Of a stretch of 64,000 nucleotides of DNA, positions 27,811 to 35,727 are shown one piece after another. The stretch spans positions 124,001 to 188,000 of the forward strand of contig JBBCJL010000009.1 in NCBI GenBank assembly GCA_037190225.1. Reading direction: 5' to 3'. Source of the DNA: MKSF01 sp037190225. Its GTDB lineage: Bacteria; Bacteroidota; Bacteroidia; Chitinophagales; Chitinophagaceae. Position numbers and translations under genes: made by a program. Position 1 is the stretch's first letter. Each line of letters opens with the position of its first letter. The notes below the pieces were generated by a model. That model ran no database searches, had not been told where the DNA came from, and saw only the letters and a program-made list of their open reading frames with translations.

Positions 27811-29460
27811 ATGTTTCTGATGAGAAAGACCGTAGTCCTTTTCTGTTGTTTTGTGCTCCATATGCTTCAGGCGGTTGCGGGAGAGCGTGTCTCCCTGCAT
27901 GTCGCGTTTAAGGAGGGTGCCGGAGTGAAATCCGCTCCCGGTGCAGCCGCGCAATTCCCTGAGCTTGCTGCTCTTATCGAAAGATGGGGCATTACCTTTC
28001 AGCCTGCGGTGGACTGGCCGGAAAGCGTTTACAGCAGCATGTCCGAAAGGGCGGTTCAGCATACCGGGACCGATGCGTCCGTTCAGAAGATCAGGAGGAT
28101 ATGGAAAGTGACGGTACCGGATCCGGTGAATGCGGTGCTGATCATAGAGCAGCTTTCAGCCACGGGACTGTTTGAGTACGTGGAGCAGGAACAGCTGATG
28201 CCGGAGCCGCCCGCTGATATTCCTCCTGTAACGCCTTCCTATTACCCGATGCAGCATTATTTAAGGGCCGATTCGGGGGTCAATATAGAATACGCGTGGA
28301 GCAAGGGTATTTTCGGGCAGCAGGTAAAGGTCTTTGATATAGAATATGGCGTTAATACCGCGCATGAAAAGCTGGAGGACCAGCCTGTTTCCATTATGAA
28401 CGGGATGACCATACATGCCAATGTCTCAGCCGCCTATACCGAGCATGGCACAGCCGCCGTCAGTATTGTCTGCTCTGATAAGCTGGAATACGGGAATATC
28501 GGGATGATGCATGGCATCACAGCATTGGTGCTGGTACCGGAGTATACGGAGCAGAGAGGGTATGACAGGGTGTATGCCGTGTCAAAGGCCGTGCAGGAAG
28601 CGGCCGCAGGCGATATCGTTATGTACGAGATGCAGTCTGGTATTGATAACGGTTCGGAGTACATACCCGCCGATTATAATGCTACGGTATGGAATCTTAC
28701 CAAAGCCGCGGTAGATGCAGGTATCGTTGTTGTAGCTGCGGCAGGGAACGGAGGTGTGAACCTGGATACGGACCCCCGCCTGGGCGCCTACCGGGACAGG
28801 GGCGATAACGGGTCCATTATCGTGGGCGCCGGCTCTTCTGACGGCAATAACAACAGGCTTAATTACAGCACGTATGGCGCGAGGGTCAGTGTGCAGGGCT
28901 GGGGAACAGACGTAATAAGCGCAGGGTATGGAACCTATGCGAGGATAGGAGGCGATTTTAACCAGAATTATACGAAGTTCAGCGGTACAAGCTCAGCAAC
29001 GCCTATTGTGGCGGCTGCCGCTATCGCTATACAATCTTATTATCATGACCGGACGGGAGAATACCTGGACGGCAGGCAGATCAGGGAGATACTGATAGCT
29101 ACCGGTAAGCCGCAGGGTGATCCGCAGAACGGTCATATCGGCCCTTTACCCAATGTAAAGGCGGCCTTCGGCTACGTGGACAGCCTGGTGGAGAACGGGG
29201 TGGGCATCAGCAAGGTACCGGGACATCTTGCTATCCATGTCTTCCCTAACCCGGCAAGCACTGTTATCCGTTTAGAGCTTCCGGCGGGTACAGCGGTCAG
29301 GCATACCTATATGTTCGATGCGGCAGGCAGGGTCGTTTACCTGTCGGATAAATGGCAGGACCAGGTAGATGTTTCCGGTTTCCCCGAGGGGTATTATACG
29401 ATCGTTGTACTGGGTAAAGACAACCAGGTTTTCAGGTCCGGTATAAGTGTGGTGAAATAG
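27811..29460 (+). CDS. subtilisin-like (S8) serine peptidase with T9SS sorting domain
   Basis: About 549 aa. Signal peptide (VVLFCCFVLHMLQAVAG), a propeptide-like region to about 150, then the S8 domain with the triad visible: Asp in VKVFDIEYGVN, His in TEHGTAAVSIV, oxyanion Asn in VVAAAGNGG and Ser in FSGTSSATPIVAAAA. The C-terminal 75 residues are a type A sorting domain (HVFPNPASTVIRLEL, DVSGFPEGYYTIVV). The product should be a secreted or surface protease. ATG 27811 chosen; ATG 27820 is also possible. A terminator follows. Confidence 0.88.
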   Translation: MFLMRKTVVLFCCFVLHMLQAVAGERVSLHVAFKEGAGVKSAPGAAAQFPELAALIERWGITFQPAVDWPESVYSSMSERAVQHTGTDASVQKIRRIWKVTVPDPVNAVLIIEQLSATGLFEYVEQEQLMPEPPADIPPVTPSYYPMQHYLRADSGVNIEYAWSKGIFGQQVKVFDIEYGVNTAHEKLEDQPVSIMNGMTIHANVSAAYTEHGTAAVSIVCSDKLEYGNIGMMHGITALVLVPEYTEQRGYDRVYAVSKAVQEAAAGDIVMYEMQSGIDNGSEYIPADYNATVWNLTKAAVDAGIVVVAAAGNGGVNLDTDPRLGAYRDRGDNGSIIVGAGSSDGNNNRLNYSTYGARVSVQGWGTDVISAGYGTYARIGGDFNQNYTKFSGTSSATPIVAAAAIAIQSYYHDRTGEYLDGRQIREILIATGKPQGDPQNGHIGPLPNVKAAFGYVDSLVENGVGISKVPGHLAIHVFPNPASTVIRLELPAGTAVRHTYMFDAAGRVVYLSDKWQDQVDVSGFPEGYYTIVVLGKDNQVFRSGISVVK

Positions 29461-29535
29461 TCAGGCTTCGCTCAAAATTATACTTTCCGGTTATCTTAGT
29501 AAAGCATCCGAAGAAATAAACAGCGTTCTATCAAC

Positions 29536-29566
29536 AAAGGCCTGTGCGATAAGCACAGGCCTTTTG
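29536..29566 (+). terminator. terminator of the S8 peptidase gene
   Basis: Perfect 11-bp stem AAGGCCTGTGC (29537-29547) / GCACAGGCCTT (29553-29563) with loop GATAA, followed by TTG; 75 bp past the stop codon. Confidence 0.8.
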
Positions 29567-29594
29567 TCAAGAGAGAGAATATCCCGTTTCCTGA

Positions 29595-29689
29595 CTATCT
29601 ATATAGGCAATAAAGCCATTATAAGTTAAGAGATTCCTCACATCCGTTCGGAATGACAAAGGTTGTTTCCTGTAAGCATATAGTCACTT
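29595..29689. repeat. dispersed intergenic repeat, shorter copy
   Basis: It begins CTATCTATATAGGCAATAAA, contains AAGAGATTCCTCACATCCGT and ends GTAAGCATATAGTCACT, skipping the middle part present at 39506-39693. It abuts the 3' end of the SIMPL gene. Confidence 0.7.
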
Positions 29690-29699
29690 CCCGTTTTTT

Positions 29700-30467
29700 T
29701 TAGTCCAGGTTATAGGTCAGCCTTACGGTGATCCTTGCGGTCTTGTTCTTGCTGTAAACATCAAAGTTGCCGCCATAGGAATCCTCTTCGTTGCTGCCTA
29801 CTCCCGTGATCTGAAAAACACCCATGCTGGCGCTTTTCAGCTTGCCTCTTTTGCCGTCCGCGGTGCGGATGATCTTATCGGCCCGGTCTTTGGCATCTGC
29901 CGTGGCGTTTTCTATCAGGGAATGCTTCAACCCCGGCAGGTCGGAATAGGTGTATTGTATAGGTCTGCCGTTATATTCGATACCGGAATTGATCAGCTCC
30001 GCTGTCTGGTCGGCTACCTTTTCTATCCGGCTCATTAGTTCGGGGTTCTTTTTGGCTGTAAAGGATACGTTCTGGGTCGCCACATAGCCGTCAAAGATGG
30101 ATTCGGAACGGGTCTCATAGGATTTTTCTCCCTGGGTATAAACGGTACGGAAGGTCTTTTCCACGCTGACGCCACCGAAATTGATATCTTTTTCGCTGAA
30201 TCCTTTGCTGATAAAGAATTGCTTTACCTTTTCTTTATCGGCCAGGATCTTGCTGTAGGCTTCTTTGGCATCCATGGATTTTGCCTGGAAATTACCCTGC
30301 CAGAAGATCTCATCCGATTCAAAATCTTTGGTGCCCAGACCTGTTACATGGATCGTGTCTTCGGCCTGGTTCCTGTTTTTAATGGCATTGCCCAGGATAG
30401 CGGCTGTAATGATAATGCCAAGGGCAGTGACTACAGCTACAATAATGGAGGATTGACGCATACGCAT
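29700..30467 (-). CDS. SIMPL domain (DUF541) membrane-anchored protein
   Basis: 255 aa. An N-terminal hydrophobic helix (IIVAVVTALGIIITAAILGN) anchors a periplasmic SIMPL/DUF541 domain: IHVTGLGTKDFESDEIFWQG, YVATQNVSFTAKK, ENATADAKDRADKIIRTADG and the terminal ARITVRLTYNLD. The family is widespread and functionally vague (linked with stress or signalling in other bacteria). It lies immediately downstream of the truncated tilS 3' end, so before the island arrived it was probably the gene next after tilS. Confidence 0.85.
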   Translation of the reverse strand: MRMRQSSIIVAVVTALGIIITAAILGNAIKNRNQAEDTIHVTGLGTKDFESDEIFWQGNFQAKSMDAKEAYSKILADKEKVKQFFISKGFSEKDINFGGVSVEKTFRTVYTQGEKSYETRSESIFDGYVATQNVSFTAKKNPELMSRIEKVADQTAELINSGIEYNGRPIQYTYSDLPGLKHSLIENATADAKDRADKIIRTADGKRGKLKSASMGVFQITGVGSNEEDSYGGNFDVYSKNKTARITVRLTYNLD

Positions 30468-30548
30468 AGGTAAATAAGATTAGAAGTTAAAAGTTATAGT
30501 GTCTTTAACGGCTGTTACGAAAGTAAAGTATATTATTTAAAAGGAATA

Positions 30549-30590
30549 TTAAAAAATGTTGAACACAGCGATGTTCCGTGTGGCTGCTGA
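30549..30590 (-). pseudogene. duplicated 3' end of tilS (island boundary, att-like)
   Basis: 42 bp match the last 42 bp of the intact tilS (39694-39735) with four mismatches and keep its frame: the minus strand reads AATRNIAVFNIF followed by TAA, against AATRNIAVFSIF and TAA in tilS. Similarity stops at the stop codon on one side and after GCTG on the other. It is best read as the original tilS terminus left behind by an insertion. Confidence 0.8.
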
Positions 30591-30599
30591 GAGGTGCAC

Positions 30600-30673
30600 T
30601 GCCCTTTGGCACTGCTTATAGCTATATAAGTAGAAAGGACGTACCGCGCAGCGGTACATCCTTTTGAGTTAAG
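30600..30673. repeat. direct repeat with hairpin, left copy, flanking hamB-hamA
   Basis: 74 bp closely similar to 33985-34058 (CTTTGGCACTGCTTA at the start, GGACGTACCGCGCAGCGGTA in the hairpin, TTAAG at the end). The hairpin stem is 30634-30647 / 30651-30664 (14 bp, one mismatch, loop GCA). It lies about 100 bp beyond the hamB stop and could also terminate that transcript. Confidence 0.75.
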
Positions 30674-30730
30674 TGACATAATATATTTAGAAGTATAGTA
30701 TAGCCTGGAGTGTAAGCTTAAATTAACTAA

Positions 30731-30770
30731 CTTCACTCGCCATTGAGCCAAACGCCTGTTACCAGCCGTT
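30731..30770. repeat. 3'-end motif copy a (after hamB)
   Basis: CTTCACTCGCCATTGAGCCA then, after a short gap, CTGTTACCAG. It is strongly similar to copy c at 35686-35724 (CTTCACCCGCTATTGCGC ... ATGTTGGTACCAG). It lies just after the hamB stop codon (30777). Confidence 0.45.
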
Positions 30771-30776
30771 ATTCTT

Positions 30777-32876
30777 TTATTCATTCGTCTTAATGCCGTC
30801 ATAAAAGTACTCTATTATATATTTGTCAAATGGTGTCAGGGTGTCTATAGATAGAGTTTTTTCGATACCTATATAGTTGAATAAGTACAACGCCTTATGG
30901 ATGTTTAGGTCTTTATCGTAGAAGTTGATTAGTTTGCTATTGTGAATTTTTTTCGAAATCATTCGAGGCATTCCAAATTCTTCTAACTGATAAACTACAG
31001 AAGGCAAAAATGCGTGAGATGCTAATGATACAAACCTAGAAATGTCATAGTTTTTGTCTTTCAAAATCTCTCTTTGGAGAATATTTACATCACTTAAAAG
31101 AGAAGCTAATTTGAATGTAACTTTCCTTTCTAGTTTAAAGAAGTCATCTACCCCAATTTCATATTGTTCAAGTTCTTTTAACATCTGCGGAATAGATTTG
31201 AACCAATTGTTTCTAAGTATTTTCACGAATTCAACAAATGGCTTATACTCGGATTCCCAACCAGCGGGTTGAATCCGAATAATCTTATACAGCATTCTGT
31301 CCCAATTTGATGGATACATAGAATTGAGATATCCTAAACCATTCCAGTCACTTGAATTAACTTTCAGATCATAAGCGATTTTTTTAATTAGCTCAGAATC
31401 GCTTGATTGGAAAACATTCTCGGCTTGTAGTCGCTCTAAAGTTTCTTGACCAACAATGTCAGCCATTTCTTGCTTGTACAATATAATTTTGGCTACCTGC
31501 TCCTTAGTTAAATCAGCTTCAAAAGCCTTTTCGTCAAGGTCTCCTAAAATTTGCTCAGGAAAAGGAATATCTAGTTGTGTTTTTTCTTCTACAGGTGGTT
31601 TATCAAGAATGAATATTTTACCTATAAAATGACGAAACATTCTACCACCACGCCCCATAATGTTTCTGTATGTGAAATCATTTAGTCTTGCTCTACCTTT
31701 TCCGCTTCTGTTTGCCCAAATAATTACATTTTCAGCAGAAGTGTTAACCCCTTCAATTATTGATGAAGTGGAGACTATCGTATCAAGACCGTCTTTTTCT
31801 TCAAATAATTTCACTTGTATTTGACTTAAGGAACGATGAAGCCTGCCGTTATGAATACCTGCTCCACGTTTTACTAATTTTGTTAAGGTCCAATTGTAAT
31901 CATAGTTTTCACCAAGCCAATTTGAGAAGTTATCTGCAAGCTCCCTTTTCTTTTCTGGAACGCTAGATAATAATAAAGTAGTAACATTTTCTATGTTTGT
32001 ATATGTTCCTGCATAAACAAGCGTTTTGGTGGGCTTGTTAGCAAGAATTTTTAAAAGGTATTTGCTTTTTACTTCGTCATCATTGTTTATTTCATTAAAA
32101 TATTCAAATTTTTCGAGGTAAACCGTATTGAAATCGAGTGGAAAAAACTCCATTCCTTCTGTGAACGGGTTATTTCCTAAGTTGCTTATATTTGGAGCTA
32201 AAAAATATTTCTGTTTTGCGATTTTACCAAGTTTTAAGATTGCTTTAATCAGAGTAGGTGACCGCTCAGAATCAAATTTAGAACTTGCTTTGTAGAACTC
32301 ATCAATTATTAGAATATCCAATTCTTTTATCTTATCGACATAATTTATTGCTCGTTCTTGTGGGAATATAAATATATTTTTCTCTGAAAGTTCTACTTCT
32401 GTTGTTGTTATGATTTTATACTCCCTTGCAAACTTTTTGTACAACCGTCTGCGTGTCTCGTCAGTTAAGGCAATTGTCGGAACGATTATAACAACATTTG
32501 AAGGCTTATTAATCGAAATGTATGCGTCAATAACAAAGCTCTTTCCAAAACTTGTCGGAGCACTAACTGCAATACTCTCTCCATTGATTAATTTCTTTAA
32601 TAAGGCGGATTGTTCCCTATGCAACGTAAGTTCTTCTTTCTCACCCGTATTTACTTTGAATATTTCATAAACGAATCGGTCTTGCCAATTAGCAGTTTCT
32701 AAATCTAAGTAGGGATATAATCCAGTTTCTTTTATTAAATGATTAACGAGTTCAGAATACGGTATTTCTTCACGTTCGTGAAAATCAAGCAACCTAATTA
32801 ATTCATTTCTGGCTTCATTCTCTTTGTTTTCAAAAAGAAGTTCATTTATATTCCGACAAGATTCAAAAATATCCAT
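30777..32876 (-). CDS. hamB: Hachiman defence helicase HamB
   Basis: 699 aa superfamily-2 helicase. Walker A SAPTSFGKSF (about 105-114), motif Ia VVIIVPTIALTDE, Walker B IIDEFYK (about 190-196; DEFY in place of DEAH, as in HamB proteins), and motif VI-like YRNIMGRGGRMFRH near 410. The partner HamA begins upstream and ends 2 nt before this ATG, so the two are translationally linked. In Hachiman, HamB scans DNA and holds HamA inactive until infection, when HamA degrades DNA. AT-rich relative to the flanking chromosome. Confident because both genes of the pair are present. Confidence 0.9.
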   Translation of the reverse strand: MDIFESCRNINELLFENKENEARNELIRLLDFHEREEIPYSELVNHLIKETGLYPYLDLETANWQDRFVYEIFKVNTGEKEELTLHREQSALLKKLINGESIAVSAPTSFGKSFVIDAYISINKPSNVVIIVPTIALTDETRRRLYKKFAREYKIITTTEVELSEKNIFIFPQERAINYVDKIKELDILIIDEFYKASSKFDSERSPTLIKAILKLGKIAKQKYFLAPNISNLGNNPFTEGMEFFPLDFNTVYLEKFEYFNEINNDDEVKSKYLLKILANKPTKTLVYAGTYTNIENVTTLLLSSVPEKKRELADNFSNWLGENYDYNWTLTKLVKRGAGIHNGRLHRSLSQIQVKLFEEKDGLDTIVSTSSIIEGVNTSAENVIIWANRSGKGRARLNDFTYRNIMGRGGRMFRHFIGKIFILDKPPVEEKTQLDIPFPEQILGDLDEKAFEADLTKEQVAKIILYKQEMADIVGQETLERLQAENVFQSSDSELIKKIAYDLKVNSSDWNGLGYLNSMYPSNWDRMLYKIIRIQPAGWESEYKPFVEFVKILRNNWFKSIPQMLKELEQYEIGVDDFFKLERKVTFKLASLLSDVNILQREILKDKNYDISRFVSLASHAFLPSVVYQLEEFGMPRMISKKIHNSKLINFYDKDLNIHKALYLFNYIGIEKTLSIDTLTPFDKYIIEYFYDGIKTNE

Positions 32877-32878
32877 AG

Positions 32879-33829
32879 TTAGTTTCCTTGTTTTTTATAG
32901 TGTTGGACATTTTCTACAAATGCACTTACAATAGGTTCTTTTTTAGGAACTGGAAAAAGGATTAAGTGAAAATGTATTTCAGAGTATTTAAAAATTGATT
33001 TACTGACCTTTCTAATTTGCTTTTTGAAATAAGATTCGGTTCTGCCTTTATGATGTTCAATTATTTGCTCTCTGTATGCATCCGTTAATTCATTTGAACC
33101 TTCAGTAATTGTACATTCGTGCAATAGCAATATTGGAACGTGAAGTATAGGTTTTAAATTATCAATTGAAGCACCTGTCTTGATAAAACTGATTATGTTT
33201 TTATATAAATCAGACTCTTCACCTAGATAGAGTTTCAAATCAGAAACACTCGTTATTATACTGTTTTCTTTTTCTAGCTTTTCAGTTTGCAACGAATTTT
33301 CAACCGAATCAACTATTGAATATAGTCTTTCATCTTCTATACTGTTATAAAATTTAGCTTCACCAAACCAAATAGAAAATTTATCTGCATCTTCAATTAC
33401 AATATGTACACTATCTGCTCCTTTTGCATTGTCTTGTGGGTTTTGTTTGTAAAATATTTTTGGGACAACAGGTAATGCTTGATAATGATGTTTCATAATT
33501 CCATAAAGAACTATTTCAGCTAGCTCACTTCCTTGTCCATCTTGCTCTTTAGCAAGGTCTGTAAGTCTTAACTTTTTTGCCGCTTCTGTCAAGCTAGATT
33601 GAGAGCGGTCTATTAAAGCTGATCTGTCTTTATAAGATAAAGAAGTCTCTACGATATTGTCCCAAATGAAAGCTTGGAATTTACTGTATCGCCACTTACC
33701 ATCTTGGAAGTCATTAATGACACTCAATACTTTCTTTTTGTCTACGGGTGTTAATGTAGAGTCTGGATTTACGTTTATGAAAAAGTCGTCAATTAAAATT
33801 TCAAAATCGACTATAGTATTTAATATCAT
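32879..33829 (-). CDS. hamA: Hachiman effector nuclease HamA (DUF1837)
   Basis: 316 aa. The DUF1837 core is clear: GSELAEIVLYGIMKHHYQAL, PVVPKIFYKQN, AKGADSVHIV and WFGEAKFYNS. Candidate PD-(D/E)xK residues are Glu102, Asp139 and Glu157-x-Lys159. The N-terminal 90 residues are helical and charged. It is the first gene of the hamA-hamB operon. Its upstream region shares a 45-bp block with the parA operon and a hairpin-bearing repeat, pointing to controlled expression. AT-rich, a sign of transfer. Confidence 0.9.
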   Translation of the reverse strand: MILNTIVDFEILIDDFFINVNPDSTLTPVDKKKVLSVINDFQDGKWRYSKFQAFIWDNIVETSLSYKDRSALIDRSQSSLTEAAKKLRLTDLAKEQDGQGSELAEIVLYGIMKHHYQALPVVPKIFYKQNPQDNAKGADSVHIVIEDADKFSIWFGEAKFYNSIEDERLYSIVDSVENSLQTEKLEKENSIITSVSDLKLYLGEESDLYKNIISFIKTGASIDNLKPILHVPILLLHECTITEGSNELTDAYREQIIEHHKGRTESYFKKQIRKVSKSIFKYSEIHFHLILFPVPKKEPIVSAFVENVQHYKKQGN

Positions 33830-33857
33830 TTTTTACTGTCATTTTATAATGGGTGGT

Positions 33858-33957
33858 AACTCGCAAGTAAGCGGAACTTTAAACGCTTATAAATGTTTAC
33901 AATCAGCCCCACAAACCTATAAAATATTCTTAAAATATAAAATACGTATTTATACGG
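33858..33957 (-). promoter_or_regulatory. conserved upstream block of hamA, shared with the parA operon
   Basis: 33858-33902 matches 37762-37806 in 40 of 45 positions without gaps (it starts AACTCGCAAGTAAGCGGAAC). A second stretch, 33913-33956, resembles 37841-37885 (AAACCTATAAAATAT and ATACGTATTTATACG). Both blocks lie just upstream of a minus-strand accessory operon. TCGC-N6-GCGG looks like an inverted operator. Promoter or operator role is inferred from position and conservation. Confidence 0.6.
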
Positions 33958-33984
33958 AATTTATAATGCGGGTAAATGACTATA

Positions 33985-34058
33985 TGCCCCTTTGGCACTG
34001 CTTAGAGCTACACAAACAAAAGGACGTACCGCGCAGCGGTACGTCCTTTTATATTAAG
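33985..34058. repeat. direct repeat with hairpin, right copy, flanking hamB-hamA
   Basis: The partner of 30600-30673. The hairpin here is perfect: a 15-bp stem 34018-34032 / 34036-34050 (AAAAGGACGTACCGC / GCGGTACGTCCTTTT) with loop GCA and T-tract. The two copies point the same way and bracket the Hachiman operon together with its upstream block. Confidence 0.75.
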
Positions 34059-34126
34059 CAATATTACTGACTGTGCTGTTACTTCCTTGCTATCAACTGC
34101 TCCAGACAATTAAAAAGCAATGTTTT

Positions 34127-34342
34127 ATGAAAAGATCAAAGCAACAAAAGCTGCTGCGCCGGTGGATAGCGCCCTACCAGGCGTGGCAGATCAGCAGCGG
34201 CCTTCGCCGGCTGCTGCTGCACTATATCAATTTTTACCCGCCCGAGAGTATGGCGTCCCTCAGCGGTACCGTCACGGCGGTAATGGTCCTCCTAAAGCTG
34301 CTGGACGAAGAGGAGGAGCCGGGGGCTGTGGAAGAGGTATGA
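34127..34342 (+). CDS. small basic protein of unknown function
   Basis: 71 aa from ATG 34127: a basic N-terminus (MKRSKQQKLLRRWIAPYQAW), a hydrophobic middle (LLLHYINFYPPESMASLSGT, VTAVMVLLKLL) and an acidic tail (DEEEEPGAVEEV). It is GC-rich with host-like codons inside an otherwise AT-rich island. A different frame (34120-34371) is also open but has a Gly/Arg/Pro-rich, shadow-like composition. Real gene status is uncertain. Confidence 0.4.
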   Translation: MKRSKQQKLLRRWIAPYQAWQISSGLRRLLLHYINFYPPESMASLSGTVTAVMVLLKLLDEEEEPGAVEEV

Positions 34343-34487
34343 GGAGTAGGGGCCTTACCAGTACCCGATAGGGTAGCAATGGGTAAACCTGCTTCAACTT
34401 TCCAACACTGTCCACTGCGGTGGTACGCATTCCAGGTTTTTCAGGTGCACTATCCTTTGTATAAAAATTGAGGGGTGATTTTTTTGT

Positions 34488-34520
34488 CTGCCTATTGTCA
34501 ATACGTGTTGTAGCCAGTAA
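34488..34520. repeat. 3'-end motif copy b
   Basis: TGCCTATTG ... GTGTTGTAGCCAGTAA, related to copies a and c, directly abutting the stop codon (34524) of the deoxyribosyltransferase-like gene. Confidence 0.35.
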
Positions 34521-34523
34521 TTT

Positions 34524-35231
34524 TTATTTTTGTTCATTATTAAATTCTGAGCCTAGTTGCAAAAGAGCCTTTATTGCATCTGGATTGTCTTTGAACATTG
34601 ATACTGCTCTAAATCCTTTCTCCATATCACTCAGACTGTTATCTGTAAAAAGTTCAAGAGATTCTGGGTTTGATACCATCAATGTCATTAACTGTGCTGC
34701 CAAATCGTGTTGGTCTTTTTTAGTTTCGTAATTTGGGAAAGGAAATTTTATCAATTGTGCAAGTTGTAAAACTTGATTGTCTGGCTTTGTAGGATTTTTA
34801 TCATACCACTGAAAAAAATCTTTTAATTGTTTTGCTAATGACTGGATTCCTTTTGGGGTACACTCGTACTCAATATATCTTTGATGTGATATATCAAAAG
34901 GCGCATTAATTTTTATGTCAGAACGACGAATTAATATTGTTCCCGGTTTAAAACAATGTCTTAATCCCAATTCATAGTATACATTAGGGTTCGGATAAGT
35001 AATATCAGCAATTACAAATGTATCATACATTAAACGAGTTAAAATGTCAGTTGTTATGGTTCCCGGAACAGCACACTCGTCTGCACGTAAAACTGTCATT
35101 TTAGGTCTTGCTTGTAAGATTGCCTGTTTTATTACATTTTCATAATTATCTTGAAGTTCATTAAAAGTTATCTTATAGTCTCCATATTCTTGGTCACTAA
35201 TTGCCATAATAACGAAACAGCTATCTTCCAT
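34524..35231 (-). CDS. nucleoside deoxyribosyltransferase/TIR-like protein
   Basis: About 235 aa from ATG 35231; ATG 35276 would add 15 residues. The Rossmann-like first strand (SCFVIMAISD), a second at MTVLRADE, then FVIADITYPNPNVYYELGLR (residues about 72-91) with the D-x-T and NPNVxYELG motif in which the Glu corresponds to the catalytic acid of nucleoside 2-deoxyribosyltransferases and, by fold, of NAD-cleaving TIR enzymes. The C-terminal 100 residues are helical and unrecognised. Its place in a defence island suggests a nucleotide- or NAD-directed effector, but this is inference. Confidence 0.6.
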   Translation of the reverse strand: MEDSCFVIMAISDQEYGDYKITFNELQDNYENVIKQAILQARPKMTVLRADECAVPGTITTDILTRLMYDTFVIADITYPNPNVYYELGLRHCFKPGTILIRRSDIKINAPFDISHQRYIEYECTPKGIQSLAKQLKDFFQWYDKNPTKPDNQVLQLAQLIKFPFPNYETKKDQHDLAAQLMTLMVSNPESLELFTDNSLSDMEKGFRAVSMFKDNPDAIKALLQLGSEFNNEQK

Positions 35232-35685
35232 TGTTATTTTTATTTTGATGAGTTTGTTTAAAATTGCCTTCAACATTTTGGTCCTTGGCGAAGTGGTGGA
35301 TTTTTAGAACTAAAACTCAATAGAAGAACGAGAGTTGAATTTTGTACTTCCGGTGATACGAAGCTGTTCAGACCGCCTATTGCCACTTTTATGTGTCGTT
35401 TTTCTTGTCACTATTCACAATTTTGCACACAAGTTTCTACAAGTTTTTGATAATTTATAATATATTTATTTCCACATTAGCCGCAATATTTGGATTTACC
35501 TGATAATCTAAATAAAGTTTGTTCTTTGATAACCACTTTACGATTCTCTTTAGTGTCAAAAAACGTGCTCAACTCGATGATTTTGTGATGGAAGATACTT
35601 CAACTACTGTGCTGTAGTGGATTCAAGGTGATTACCTGTCCGCCACCACAAAAGTTTATTAAATGCACAAACCTTTATTTTACCA
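35232..35685. other. AT-rich gene-free stretch in the island
   Basis: No convincing gene in either strand. It holds one sequence resembling the 3'-end motifs (ACCGCCTATTGCCAC near 35366-35380) and several short A/T runs. The promoter of the deoxyribosyltransferase-like gene must lie here, but I see no clear -33/-7 pair. Confidence 0.4.
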
Positions 35686-35724
35686 CTTCACCCGCTATTG
35701 CGCTTATACAATGTTGGTACCAGT
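35686..35724. repeat. 3'-end motif copy c
   Basis: CTTCACCCGCTATTGCGC ... ATGTTGGTACCAG, 4 nt from the stop codon (35728) of the HEPN-like gene; the best match to copy a after hamB. Confidence 0.45.
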
Positions 35725-35727
35725 ATT

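Noticed and set aside
30533..30802. 89-codon minus frame at the tilS remnant
   Set aside because: Starts inside hamB and crosses the repeat and the tilS remnant in a different frame; no coding sign.
34120..34371. 83-codon frame overlapping the small basic protein
   Set aside because: Its Gly/Arg/Pro-rich composition looks like an out-of-frame reading of GC-rich codons; the frame from 34127 has normal residue use.
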